Source: Nitriliruptoraceae bacterium
GTDB taxonomy: Bacteria > Actinomycetota > Nitriliruptoria > Nitriliruptorales > Nitriliruptoraceae
Length of the DNA: 64,000 nt
NCBI GenBank assembly: GCA_018401275.1
Contig: JAGYKW010000001.1
Span: 1-64,000 of the forward strand
Direction: 5' to 3'
The notes beneath the pieces are model-generated. The model saw nothing but the letters and a program-made list of their open reading frames with translations. It ran no database searches and was not told the DNA's origin. Position numbers and translations under genes: made by a program. Shown piece after piece: positions 52,977 through 61,882 of the stretch (within the stretch, counting starts at the first letter, position 1; the number at the start of each line of letters is the position of its first letter).

Positions 52977-54115
52977 GCGGTCCCACCGGCGAGGAACGTG
53001 GCGAGCCGGACGCGCGCGTCGCACAGCGCGTCGATCGCGACCCACTCGCCCCGCTGGTGCGCCTGCGCGGTCGCACCGGGACCGAAGTTCAGCGCTGGGA
53101 CGCCCCGCTCGGTGAAGCGTGCGACGTCGGTCCACGCCTGCTTGCCGCCGATCGCCGCAGCGACGGTGCTCACGAAGGCCGTGACGGCCGCATCCTCGCG
53201 ACGCGGCGGTGCAGGAGGCGCCCGGTCGACGATCTCGATGGCGAGGTCCGCGTCCTCGCCGGCGAGCGCAGCGATCTCGTCGCGCAGCTCCTGCTCGGCG
53301 GTCGCGAGATCGCGGGAGGGGGCGAAGCGCAGGTTCACGTTCACGCTGAAGCGGTCCGGCACGACGTTCATCGGGGCCGCACCACGCTCCTGCGGCCCGA
53401 GCCCACCCGTCCACGCCTGCGTGGCGACCAGCACGTCACGGAAGTCGATGCCGTCGACGACGCGCGTCACCGGCGCACGACGCTCCAGTGCGGTGAGGAA
53501 GCTCCCGGCGCCGCTCAGCGCGTTGCGACCCTGCCAGGGCCGGGCCGAGTGCGCGGCGGCACCGTGGAACGTGACGCGCGCGTGGATGCCACCGAGGCAT
53601 CCGAGCTCGACGCGGCCGTCGGTCGGCTCGAGCACGACGGCGAGCGCTGCATCGGCGAGCCACGGCACCGCGTCGAGCACGGCGCGCAGCTCGTTGCCCG
53701 ACGCCGGACCTTCCTCGCCCGCGTACAGCAGCAGCGCGATCGACCACGGTGAGGCCGTCCGCAGCGCCGCATCCTCCATCAGGTGCATCGCGACGACGTT
53801 GCCGGCCTTCATGTCCGACGTGCCACGTCCGACGACCACCGCCGTGCCGTCGTCGAGCGTCGCCTCGCGGGCGACCTCGTCGGCGTCGGTGGCTGGGACG
53901 GTGTCGAGATGGCCGACGAGCAGCACGGTCGGGCGGTCCGCATCCGGTGCACCGACGACCAGCGAGTCGCCCACGCGAACGACCGACTCACCGAGGTCGC
54001 GGTAGCGGCGCTCCAGCATGTCGGCGAGCGCGGCCTCCGCGCCGGTCACCGACGGCACGGCGCACTGCGCGATCAGCCGGGCGACCAGGTCATCACGCAG
54101 CGCGGCGTCGCTCAT
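52973..54115 (-). CDS. dapE: succinyl-diaminopimelate desuccinylase
   Basis: A 380-residue M20 dimetal hydrolase. VLLVGHLDTVPA, GRGTSDMKAGNVVAMHL, LLYAGEEGPASGNEL and PALNFGPGATAQAHQRGEWV contain the metal and catalytic residues. It removes succinate from N-succinyl-LL-DAP in lysine and wall synthesis. It sits 3 bases after dapD and overlaps comB, so the three are one operon. The actinobacterial DapE type fits best. Confidence 0.92.
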   Translation of the reverse strand: MSDAALRDDLVARLIAQCAVPSVTGAEAALADMLERRYRDLGESVVRVGDSLVVGAPDADRPTVLLVGHLDTVPATDADEVAREATLDDGTAVVVGRGTSDMKAGNVVAMHLMEDAALRTASPWSIALLLYAGEEGPASGNELRAVLDAVPWLADAALAVVLEPTDGRVELGCLGGIHARVTFHGAAAHSARPWQGRNALSGAGSFLTALERRAPVTRVVDGIDFRDVLVATQAWTGGLGPQERGAAPMNVVPDRFSVNVNLRFAPSRDLATAEQELRDEIAALAGEDADLAIEIVDRAPPAPPRREDAAVTAFVSTVAAAIGGKQAWTDVARFTERGVPALNFGPGATAQAHQRGEWVAIDALCDARVRLATFLAGGTA

Positions 54116-54118
54116 CGG

Positions 54119-55144
54119 TCAGTCGTTCGCATGGAGCGTCGCGTTCAGGCCGCCCCAGTCGCCCGCATGTCCGTCACGGGTGAGCGCCACGACCGCACCC
54201 GACTGCGAGTCACGGCGCAGCAGCAGCCCGCTGCGTCCCGACAGCTCGCGCGCTCGCACGACCGTGCCGTCGGGCAGCGCGACCTTCGTCCCCGCGGTGA
54301 CGTACAGCCCGGCCTCGATGACGCAGTCGTCACCGAGCGAGATCCCCACGCCGGCGTTCGCACCGATCAGGCAGCGCTCACCGATGCGGATGACCTCGGT
54401 GCCGCCACCTGACAGCGTCCCCATGATCGACGCGCCACCCCCGAGGTCGCTGCCATCACCCAGGACGACACCGGCGGAGATGCGTCCCTCGACCATCGAC
54501 GCGCCGAGCGTCCCGGCGTTGAAGTTGACGAAGCCCTCGTGCATCACCGTGGTGCCGGCGGCGAGGTGCGCACCCAGCCGCACACGGTCCGCGTCACCGA
54601 TGCGCACGCCGGAGGGCACCACGTAGTCGGTCATGCGCGCGAAGCGATCGACGGAGCGGACGCGCAGCCCGAGCCCGCGGCCCATCAGCTCGAGGCGGAC
54701 GTCGTCGACGGCCTCCACCTCGAGCGGACCGCGATCGGTCCAGGCGACGTTCGGCAGGAGCCCGAACATGCCGTCGAGCGCGAGACCGTGCGGGCGCACG
54801 AGTCGGATGGACAGCAGGTGCAGGCGCAGGGTCGCCTCGAGCGCGTCCTGCGGAGGGGCGCTGAGGTCGTCGATCAGCACGGCGACGGCGACCCGGGTGC
54901 TGCCGAGCTCGTCGACCGAGCCCGACGCGGTCATGATGCGCGCGAGGTCGGCGTCGCCGCCGGGGACGATGTCGAGCTCGACGCTGCGCGTGCCGTGACC
55001 CGGGACCATCGCCTCGAACGCGTCCGCACGTGCGCCGTCGAGACCGAGGACGGGGAACCACGCGTCGAGCAGCCGGCCGGACCGACCGTCACGCGTCGCG
55101 AGGCCGATCCCGAAGGCGGCCGGGGAACGCGTCGGGGCTGCCAT
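54119..55144 (-). CDS. dapD: tetrahydrodipicolinate N-succinyltransferase
   Basis: A 341-residue DapD of the longer actinobacterial form: an N-terminal domain, then a left-handed beta-helix (VRIGDADRVRLGAHLAAGTT, EGFVNFNAGTLGASMVEGRI, GDGSDLGGGASIMGTLSGGG). It uses succinyl-CoA to acylate tetrahydrodipicolinate. GAGG precedes the ATG. A TAGGCT -10 candidate lies upstream. It heads the dapD-dapE-comB operon. Confidence 0.94.
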   Translation of the reverse strand: MAAPTRSPAAFGIGLATRDGRSGRLLDAWFPVLGLDGARADAFEAMVPGHGTRSVELDIVPGGDADLARIMTASGSVDELGSTRVAVAVLIDDLSAPPQDALEATLRLHLLSIRLVRPHGLALDGMFGLLPNVAWTDRGPLEVEAVDDVRLELMGRGLGLRVRSVDRFARMTDYVVPSGVRIGDADRVRLGAHLAAGTTVMHEGFVNFNAGTLGASMVEGRISAGVVLGDGSDLGGGASIMGTLSGGGTEVIRIGERCLIGANAGVGISLGDDCVIEAGLYVTAGTKVALPDGTVVRARELSGRSGLLLRRDSQSGAVVALTRDGHAGDWGGLNATLHAND

Positions 55145-55180
55145 GGGGCACCTCGTGTGAGGTCGGGGACGGACCGAGCG

Positions 55181-55207
55181 AGCCTATCCGCGGGCACCTC
55201 GTAGCCT
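55181..55207. promoter_or_regulatory. divergent -10 candidates for dapD and glpQ
   Basis: On the minus strand TAGGCT (55186-55181) could serve dapD; on the plus strand TAGCCT (55202-55207) could serve glpQ. The two are 15 bases apart, so the promoters would compete or be co-regulated. No clear -35 elements. Confidence 0.4.
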
Positions 55208-55253
55208 CCTGGTCCCCGGACCCGCTGGCGGGGCCCGAGCCGCGGAGCCTGTC

Positions 55254-56027
55254 GTGAGCCACCCGTTCCTCGAGCTCGACCGTCCCGGGACGGTCCGGGC
55301 GATCGCGCACCGCGGCGGCGGTGGCGTGCTCGAGAACACCCTGGCAGCGTTCGCCGGCGCCATCGGGCTCGGCTACCGCCATCTCGAGACGGACCTGCAC
55401 GCGACGCGCGACGGGGTGCTGGTCGTCTCCCATGACGCGACGCTCGAGCGTGTCGCGGGCGATCCGCGCGCGATCGCGCAGCTGAGTGCTGCAGAGCTCG
55501 CCGACGTGCGTGTCGATGGTCGCGAGCCCATGCCGACGTTCGCGGCGCTCGTCGACGCGTTCCCTGACGCGCGCCTGACCGTCGACCTCAAGTCCGACGC
55601 CGCGGTCGGCCCGATGATCCGCACGCTCGAGCAGCGTCCCGAGCTGCTGGACCGCCTGTGCCTCGGCTCGTTCTCCTCCGCCCGTGTCGAGCAGGTCAGG
55701 GCGCGCTTCGGTGAGCGGCTGCTGTCCGCGGCGACGCCGCGCGAGGTCCTGCGGCTGCTCACCGCCGTGCGGCTGCGGCGACGGCCGCCCACGATCGTCG
55801 GCCGCTGCATCGCCGTGCCGGAGCGCTACCCGGAGGCGCGCCGTGGCGTCGCCATCGCCGATGCGCGGCTGCTGGAGCTCGCCGACGCCATCGGGGTCGC
55901 CGTGCACGTCTGGACGGTCAACGACCCTGCCAGGATGCGTGCCCTGGTCGCCGCCGGTGCGGCCGGCATCGTCACCGACGAGCTCGGCGCCCTGCGCGAG
56001 GTGCTCGAGGCCGACGGACGCTGGTGA
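55254..56027 (+). CDS. glpQ: glycerophosphodiester phosphodiesterase
   Basis: A 257-residue GDPD-family TIM barrel. IAHRGGGGVLENTLAAF, HLETDLHATRDGVLVVSHD and LTVDLKSD carry the catalytic histidines and metal-binding acidic residues; VHVWTVND is near the end. It hydrolyses glycerophosphodiesters to glycerol 3-phosphate. There is no signal peptide, so it is cytosolic. GTG start with GGAG nearby. Confidence 0.93.
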   Translation: MSHPFLELDRPGTVRAIAHRGGGGVLENTLAAFAGAIGLGYRHLETDLHATRDGVLVVSHDATLERVAGDPRAIAQLSAAELADVRVDGREPMPTFAALVDAFPDARLTVDLKSDAAVGPMIRTLEQRPELLDRLCLGSFSSARVEQVRARFGERLLSAATPREVLRLLTAVRLRRRPPTIVGRCIAVPERYPEARRGVAIADARLLELADAIGVAVHVWTVNDPARMRALVAAGAAGIVTDELGALREVLEADGRW

Positions 56028-56115
56028 GCGGGCCGGCGTCGCGCAACGTTCACCTTCCCGACGGGCGGGTGACCACAGGGGCGACTATCGTCCGCGACCG
56101 GACAGGGGGTCGGGC

Positions 56116-57462
56116 ATGGCTGAGGCACCGGTGAGGCCCACGCGGCGACGGGACACCCGCCAGCAGCGCGGGTGGTACGTCTACGACTGGGCGAACTCCT
56201 CGTTCCCCACGACCGTCGGGACCGTCTTCTTCGGGCCCTACCTCATCGAGGTCGCTCGAGCGTCCGTCGGTCCGGACGGCACCGTGTCGCTGCTGGGCTT
56301 CGGCGTCGCACCCCAGCAGCTGTTCTTCCTCGCGCTCGGCCTGTCGGCGCTCCTGCAGATCCTCGTCCTGCCGATCGTCGGCGCGTTCGCCGACCGCTCC
56401 GAGCGCAAGCGCGCCTGGCTCGCCGGGACCGCGTACACCGGTGCCGGCCTCACGATGGCGATGTTCCTGGTCGTGCCCGGCCGCTGGCAGCTCGGCTTCC
56501 TCCTCATCCTCCTCGCCAACGTCGCGTTCAGCGCTTCGATCGTCGTCTACGACTCGTTCCTGCCCGAGATCGCCGTCGCTGACGACCGCGACCGCGTCTC
56601 CTCGCGCGGATGGGCCCTGGGCTACATCGGTGGCGGGCTGCTGCTCGCGCTCAACCTCGTCCTCTACCTGACCGAGCCGGGCGGCCTGTCGACCGAGATG
56701 ACGGTCCGGATCAGCCTCGGCTCCGCGGGCGTGTGGTGGGCGCTCTTCACCATCATCCCGTTGCGCGCGCTCGAGGACGGGCCCGCACTGCGTTCCGTCG
56801 AGACCGACGGGAACCCGGTCGTCTCCGCGTTCCGCGAGCTCGGCCGCACGATGCGCGAGCTCCGCAACTATCCGGAGACCCTGAAGTTCCTCGTCGCCTT
56901 CCTGCTCTACAACGGTGGCGTCGGGACGGTCATCTATGCGGCGGGGTCGTACGCGACGGAGGAGCTCGACGTCGAGCTCGCCATGCTGACCGCCGCGATC
57001 CTGATGGTCCAGTTCGTCGCGTTCTTCGGTGCGCTCGTGCTCGGTCGCATCGCCGAACGCGCGGGCGCGAGGACGGTGGTGCTGTGGAGCCTGGGCCTGT
57101 GGTCCGTCGTCGTGGTCTACGGCCGCTTCGTCCCTGCGGGGAACCTGCCCGTGTTCTTCGCGCTCGCCGCCGCCATCGGGTTCGTGCTGGGTGGGACGCA
57201 GGCGCTCAGCCGCTCGTTGTTCAGCCACCTGGTCCCGAAGCAGCGTGAGGCGGAGTTCTTCGGCTTCTACCAGATCTCGGACCGCGGCACGTCGGTCGTC
57301 GGACAGCTCGGGTTCGTCATCGCGTTCGGAGTGTTCGGCTCCTACCGCGAGGCGCTCCTCGTCCTCATCATCTTCTTCATCGCCGGTGGCCTCATGCTCG
57401 TCATGACGGACTTCCGCAAGGGCATCGACGCGGTCGGCAACGAACAGCCCCACGTCCTGTGA
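56116..57462 (+). CDS. MFS transporter, UMF1/Atg22-like
   Basis: A 448-residue, 12-helix transporter. GWYVYDWANSSFPTTVGTVF is the hallmark of the UMF1 group of the major facilitator superfamily, and VGAFADRSERKRAWL the MFS loop motif. Yeast Atg22 exports amino acids from vacuoles; the bacterial substrates are not known. TATCGT near 56085 may be a -10. It is coupled to the DUF368 gene by GTGA. Confidence 0.87.
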   Translation: MAEAPVRPTRRRDTRQQRGWYVYDWANSSFPTTVGTVFFGPYLIEVARASVGPDGTVSLLGFGVAPQQLFFLALGLSALLQILVLPIVGAFADRSERKRAWLAGTAYTGAGLTMAMFLVVPGRWQLGFLLILLANVAFSASIVVYDSFLPEIAVADDRDRVSSRGWALGYIGGGLLLALNLVLYLTEPGGLSTEMTVRISLGSAGVWWALFTIIPLRALEDGPALRSVETDGNPVVSAFRELGRTMRELRNYPETLKFLVAFLLYNGGVGTVIYAAGSYATEELDVELAMLTAAILMVQFVAFFGALVLGRIAERAGARTVVLWSLGLWSVVVVYGRFVPAGNLPVFFALAAAIGFVLGGTQALSRSLFSHLVPKQREAEFFGFYQISDRGTSVVGQLGFVIAFGVFGSYREALLVLIIFFIAGGLMLVMTDFRKGIDAVGNEQPHVL

Positions 57463-58433
57463 CCGGTCGGGGGCCGGCGCTGACGCCCGGCGCTGCGCCT
57501 GACGCAGCGCCGGGTCCGCTGCGCACGCTGCTGACCGGTGTGGCGATGGGCACGGCCGACCTCGTCCCCGGCTTCTCCGGCGGCACCGTCGCGCTGGTCG
57601 CCGGCATCTACCCGCGGCTGATCGCGAACATCCGGGCGTCAGCGCACGTCGTATCACTCGCGCTGCGGCTGCGACTGCGGGCGCTGCCCGGCGCGCTGCG
57701 CGCGCTCGACTGGTCCTTCCTCATCGTGCTGCTCGTCGGGCTCGTCGCGGCCGCGTTCACGCTCGCGGCCACGCTCGACCGGCTGCTCGAGACCGAACCG
57801 GTCGTGATGAGCGCCGTGTTCCTCGGGCTCGTGCTCGGCGCGGCCACGGTCGCGCGTCACCAGCTCGTCGGGCCCGTCACCGTGCGGCTCGCAGCGCTGG
57901 GGCTGACCAGTGCCGTCGTCACCGCCGTGCTCCTCGGCGCCAGGCCCGATGCGCTCGACGATCCGTCGCGGCTGCTGCTCGGTGCGACGGCCGCGATCGC
58001 GGTGTGCGCGATGATCCTGCCGGGCGTGTCCGGCTCGTTCCTCCTGCTCGTGCTCGGCACCTACGAGCCGGTCATCGCCGCGGTCGCCGCTCGCGACGCT
58101 GCGACGCTGCTCGTCGTGATCGTCGGCGCGGTCGCAGGGCTGCTGGTGTTCTCGACGCTGCTGAACTGGCTGCTGAGGCGCGCGCACGACGTGGTGCTCG
58201 TGGTGCTCATCGGTCTCATGGTGGGCTCGGCCCGCGTGCTGTGGCCGTGGCCGTCCGCGTCCGGTGTGGGTGACCCGGCGCTCGGCGCACCCTCGGGGCA
58301 GGTCGGCGCCGCACTGTTCGCGATGGCGGTGGCGTTCGTCGCCGTCGTCGCCGTCGACCTCGTGATCAGGCGGGCAGCAGGCCCTGCTGCTGCGCCGCCG
58401 TCCAGCGCTGCATCGCCTCACGGCAGCCGCTGA
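57459..58433 (+). CDS. DUF368 family membrane protein, probable undecaprenyl-phosphate transporter
   Basis: A 324-residue protein with eight or more membrane helices and the inverted DUF368 repeats GTADLVPGFSGGTVALVAGI and MILPGVSGSFLLLVLG. DUF368 proteins have recently been linked to recycling of the C55-P lipid carrier across the membrane, which would fit the cell-wall genes in this window. It overlaps the convergent dapC gene by 68 bases. Confidence 0.85.
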   Translation: MTGRGPALTPGAAPDAAPGPLRTLLTGVAMGTADLVPGFSGGTVALVAGIYPRLIANIRASAHVVSLALRLRLRALPGALRALDWSFLIVLLVGLVAAAFTLAATLDRLLETEPVVMSAVFLGLVLGAATVARHQLVGPVTVRLAALGLTSAVVTAVLLGARPDALDDPSRLLLGATAAIAVCAMILPGVSGSFLLLVLGTYEPVIAAVAARDAATLLVVIVGAVAGLLVFSTLLNWLLRRAHDVVLVVLIGLMVGSARVLWPWPSASGVGDPALGAPSGQVGAALFAMAVAFVAVVAVDLVIRRAAGPAAAPPSSAASPHGSR

Positions 58434-59541
58434 CGTCGGGCACGAGCGCGAGCCGGATCCAGCCCTCCCCGCCGGCGCCGAACGCACGGCCCGGCGTGAC
58501 CACCACGTCCGCATCCAGCAGCGCCGTGGCGTAGGCGAGGTCGTCCCCGCCGGGCACGCGGACCCACACGTAGAAGGTCGCACGGCTGCCGGACCAGGTC
58601 AGCCCGAGCGCCGCGAGCCCCTCGAGCGCGACCTCACGCTTCGCGGCGAAGATCGCACGCCGCTCGGCCACGTGGACGTCGTCGGCCCAGGCGACCTGCG
58701 CGGCCGCCTGCACGAAGTCGGGTGACGCGGTGCCGGTGTCCTCGCGCAGCGTGCGCAGCGACGCGATCAGCGCCGCGTCGCCCACGATCGCGCCCGAGCG
58801 GTAGCCGGTCATGCCGGAGCGCTTCGACAGCGACAGCACGGCGAGCATGCCCTTCGCACCCTCGCCGGCGACCTCGAGCAGGCTCGGGGCGGGCTCGTCG
58901 AACCACACCTCCTGGTAGCACTCGTCGGAGCACAGCAGGATGTCGTTGGCGCGCGCGACCTCCAGCTGCTCGCGCAGGTAGCCGAGGTCGACCGTCGCGC
59001 CCGTCGGGTTGTGCGGGTAGCCGATCCAGGCGATGCAGGTCCGTGCGAGCAGCTCGGCGTCGAGGCTCGCGAGGTCGAGCCGCCAGCCGTCCGCCTCGGT
59101 GAGCACGACGCCGTGCGCCTCACCGCCGGCGTAGCGCGTCCCCCGCGCGTACGTCGGATAGCCGGGGGAGCCCCACACGACCGTGCGGCGTGGTCCTGCC
59201 GGGTCGAGGAACGCGAAGGGGAGGTGGAAGATCGCCTCCTTCGAGCCGGACGTCGGCAGCACCTGCGTCGTCGCGTCGACCTCGACGCCGTGCCGGCGCT
59301 CCACGAACGCGGCGACCGCACGGCGTGTCGCGAGCTGACCGAGCCCGGTCGGGTAGCTCGACACCGGTCCGACCGCGCCCTGCAACGCCTCGCGCACCGC
59401 CGGTGGTGTCGGCTCGTCGGGATCACCGATGGAGAGGTCGATGAGCGGTCGTCCGGCCGCACGGCGGCGCGCGACCTCCTCCCGCAGCGCGGCGAGAGGG
59501 TTCGGGCCTCCGCGCCCGACGGTGGGGTTCGTCGTGACCAT
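58366..59541 (-). CDS. dapC: N-succinyldiaminopimelate aminotransferase
   Basis: A 391-residue fold-type I PLP aminotransferase. IDLSIGDPDEPTPPAV, SYPTGLGQLATRRAVAAF, GYPHNPTG and the PLP-lysine motif SLSKRSGMTGYRSG are typical of actinobacterial DapC. Together with DapD and DapE four genes away it completes the succinylase branch. The ATG is only six bases from a TAGGCT hexamer, so the mRNA may be leaderless. Confidence 0.88.
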   Translation of the reverse strand: MVTTNPTVGRGGPNPLAALREEVARRRAAGRPLIDLSIGDPDEPTPPAVREALQGAVGPVSSYPTGLGQLATRRAVAAFVERRHGVEVDATTQVLPTSGSKEAIFHLPFAFLDPAGPRRTVVWGSPGYPTYARGTRYAGGEAHGVVLTEADGWRLDLASLDAELLARTCIAWIGYPHNPTGATVDLGYLREQLEVARANDILLCSDECYQEVWFDEPAPSLLEVAGEGAKGMLAVLSLSKRSGMTGYRSGAIVGDAALIASLRTLREDTGTASPDFVQAAAQVAWADDVHVAERRAIFAAKREVALEGLAALGLTWSGSRATFYVWVRVPGGDDLAYATALLDADVVVTPGRAFGAGGEGWIRLALVPDVSGCREAMQRWTAAQQQGLLPA

Positions 59542-59547
59542 CGGCGC

Positions 59548-59561
59548 AGCCTAACTACGAT
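59548..59561. promoter_or_regulatory. -10 elements of leaderless dapC (minus) and of serB (plus)
   Basis: Minus strand: TAGGCT (59553-59548) is six bases from the dapC ATG, so transcription would start at or next to the start codon. Plus strand: TACGAT (59556-59561) could serve serB, 51 bases downstream. No ribosome site precedes the dapC ATG. Confidence 0.55.
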
Positions 59562-59612
59562 TCCTCACGCGGCCCGAGACGGCGGACCGCCCCCGGGGAG
59601 GTCGCAGCGCAC

Positions 59613-60836
59613 GTGGACGCCGCCCCGACCCTGCAGCAGTTGGTCCGCCTCAGTGGGACCGACCGGCCCGGCATCACTGCGGCCGTGCTCGCCGCGCTCG
59701 ACGCGGCCGGCGTGGTGCTGTTCGAGATGGACCAGCTGGTCGTACGCGGCAAGCTGACCCTCGACCTGCTCGTCGAGACGACCGGCGCGACCGACCTCGA
59801 CGTCACCCTCGGAGCGCTCGCGACCGACCTCGGCGTGCGCCTCGACGTCGAGCCCGCACCGGCCGCTGACCCGAGCGCGAACGGCCGGCCGCGCTCCATC
59901 GTGACCGTCATCGCACCGCGCCTGACCGCTGGCGCGCTCGCTGCGATCACCGGCGCGATCGCGACGTCCGGCGCGAACATCGTCCGCATCGTCCGTCTCG
60001 CCCACCGTCCGGTGTGCGCGTTCGAGTTCCGCATCAGCGGCGGTGACCCCACCACCCTGCGCGGCGTGCTGCTCGATGCTGCTGCCGCGCATCTCGTCGA
60101 CGTCGCCGTCCAGCCCGAGCGGCTCGAACGGCGCGCGAAGCGGCTCGTGGTGCTCGACGTCGACTCGACGCTGATCCGTGACGAGGTCATCGAGCTGATC
60201 GCCGACGAGGTCGGACGCGGGGACGAGGTCGCCGCGATCACGGCGCGCGCCATGGCGGGCGAGCTCGACTTCGAGGCCAGCCTGCGCGCGCGGGTCGCGC
60301 TGCTCGCTGGCACGGAGATCGCCGCGCTCGACCGCGCCGCGGCACGCGTGCGGCTCACCCCGGGCGCGCGCACGCTCGTCGGGACGCTCAAGCGCCTCGG
60401 CTACACGGTCGCTGTCGTCTCCGGCGGGTTCGACCACATCGTCGATCCGATCGCTGCCGAGCTCGGCATCGACCATGCGGTCGCCAATCGCCTCGAGATC
60501 GTCGACGGGCGGCTCAGCGGCGCGCTCGTCGGCCCGATCCTCGACCGCGCCGGCAAGGCCCGCGAGCTGCGGCGCATCGCCGAGCTCGAGCGCGTCCCGC
60601 TCGAGCAGACCGTCGCCATCGGGGACGGTGCGAACGACCTCGACATGATCGCGGCTGCCGGGCTCGGTGTCGCGTTCAACGCGAAGCCGGTCGTGCGAGC
60701 CGCCGCCGACACGAGTGTGAACGTGCCACGACTCGACGCGATCCTGTTCCTGCTCGGCATCCCCGCCGACGAGATCGTGCTCGACCCCGACGATGACGAG
60801 CCGGCGCCCGCAGGGCCCGGCTGCGCAGAGGCCTGA
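59613..60836 (+). CDS. serB: phosphoserine phosphatase with two N-terminal ACT-type domains
   Basis: A 407-residue SerB, the last step of serine synthesis. Residues 1-80 and 93-165 are ACT-like (VRLSGTDRPGITAAVLAALD). The HAD domain has VLDVDSTLIRDEV (nucleophile Asp), SGGFDHIVDPIA and AIGDGANDLDMI (Mg-binding). Dual-ACT SerB is the mycobacterial arrangement and is serine-sensitive there. GGGAGG is somewhat far from the GTG. Confidence 0.93.
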   Translation: MDAAPTLQQLVRLSGTDRPGITAAVLAALDAAGVVLFEMDQLVVRGKLTLDLLVETTGATDLDVTLGALATDLGVRLDVEPAPAADPSANGRPRSIVTVIAPRLTAGALAAITGAIATSGANIVRIVRLAHRPVCAFEFRISGGDPTTLRGVLLDAAAAHLVDVAVQPERLERRAKRLVVLDVDSTLIRDEVIELIADEVGRGDEVAAITARAMAGELDFEASLRARVALLAGTEIAALDRAAARVRLTPGARTLVGTLKRLGYTVAVVSGGFDHIVDPIAAELGIDHAVANRLEIVDGRLSGALVGPILDRAGKARELRRIAELERVPLEQTVAIGDGANDLDMIAAAGLGVAFNAKPVVRAAADTSVNVPRLDAILFLLGIPADEIVLDPDDDEPAPAGPGCAEA

Positions 60837-60838
60837 CG

Positions 60839-61648
60839 ATGGATCGCATCACCCTGCATCACCGCACCGCCGCCGCGAACCTGCCGCTCATCGAGCTCGA
60901 CGGGCTGCGCACACGCGTCGACCTCGCCGACCGTCTCGGCCCGGTCGGCCCGTTCGATGAGGCTGCGACCGGACGCTACGCCCGTGGCCGCAGGATCAGC
61001 GGCTGGGTGTCGCGCGCGCAGGCGGACACGCGGCGCGGCGAGCTCGGACCCGGTCTGGTCACGTTCACGGTCGACCCGCGTCGCGTCCTCGCCGGACGCG
61101 CGGCCGAGCGCGAGGCCGACCCGGCCGGTGCATGGGGCAGCATGCGCACGCTCGCCGAGTGGCTCGCGGACGCCGGCGGTGACGTCGCTGCGCTGCCCGA
61201 CGACCTCGAGGTCCACCAGGACCAGCCGGTGCGCGCGAAGCTCGTGCGGTTGCGCGCCATCGATCCCGAACCCGGTGCGCTGGGTCCGTATGCGGCATTG
61301 GTCGCCGCCGTGGCCGACACGGACCGTGTGGCCGCCAAGCTCATGATGCACCTCGGGCTGGCCGCAGCGGACGGCGATGCCGACCACCCTGCCTACCTGG
61401 CCGCGTGCGCGCTGGCGTGGCGCGACGAGGAGGACGCGGCCGACCTCGGTCGTCGGGTCGCGCGCTCCGACGCGGAGGCCGTCCTCGAGGCGGTGCTCGT
61501 CGAGCACGAGGAGACGGCGGCGGATGGGGTCGCGGCGCTGCGCGACGTGCTCGACGGGCTGCGCGCCGAGGCCGCCGCGTCGGACGAGGACGTCACCGGA
61601 CTGATGCTCGAACGGTCCGAGCTGTCGCTCGTGCGCATCACCGCCTGA
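60839..61648 (+). CDS. protein of unknown function with an ADP-ribosyltransferase-like N-terminal motif
   Basis: A 269-residue protein with no recognised full-length family. The N-terminus ITLHHRTAAANLPLIELDGL, then RTRVDLADRLGP, has the H-T/NL-I-GL pattern seen at the start of DarT/DUF4433-like and other ADP-ribosyltransferase-fold proteins. A YARGRRISGWVSRAQAD segment and a Glu-rich helical C-terminal half (about 160-269) follow. It starts 2 bases after the serB stop, so it is in the same operon. The fold call is speculative. Confidence 0.6.
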   Translation: MDRITLHHRTAAANLPLIELDGLRTRVDLADRLGPVGPFDEAATGRYARGRRISGWVSRAQADTRRGELGPGLVTFTVDPRRVLAGRAAEREADPAGAWGSMRTLAEWLADAGGDVAALPDDLEVHQDQPVRAKLVRLRAIDPEPGALGPYAALVAAVADTDRVAAKLMMHLGLAAADGDADHPAYLAACALAWRDEEDAADLGRRVARSDAEAVLEAVLVEHEETAADGVAALRDVLDGLRAEAAASDEDVTGLMLERSELSLVRITA

Positions 61649-61675
61649 GGCGGGTCGGACCGGGCGCGGTGCGGG

Positions 61676-61882
61676 TCAGAGGCTGACGATGTTGAGCGTC
61701 GCCACGGCGTGCTCGGCGTCATCACCGGCCCTGGTGAAGCGCACGCGCTGACCGATACGCAGCTCGCGCAGTCCCGACGCCTGCATCGCGCGTCCGTCGA
61801 AGGTGAGCTCCACGAGCCCGTCGTCGAGCAGCGAACCGGAGCGGGACCCCGGGTCGAAGGAGCGGATCGTGCCCTGCGGCAT
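61676..61882 (-). CDS. small cold-shock-domain-like protein
   Basis: A 68-residue OB-fold candidate. GTIRSFDPGSRSGSLLDDGL and ELTFDGRAMQ, then LRELRIGQRVRFTR, follow the cold-shock-domain strand pattern, but the aromatic RNP1/RNP2 residues (KGFGFI, VFVHF) are replaced, so nucleic-acid binding is uncertain. A TAACCT sequence about 45 bases upstream could be its -10. Its 5' half overlaps the long C-terminal extension of the cofC frame. Confidence 0.65.
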   Translation of the reverse strand: MPQGTIRSFDPGSRSGSLLDDGLVELTFDGRAMQASGLRELRIGQRVRFTRAGDDAEHAVATLNIVSL

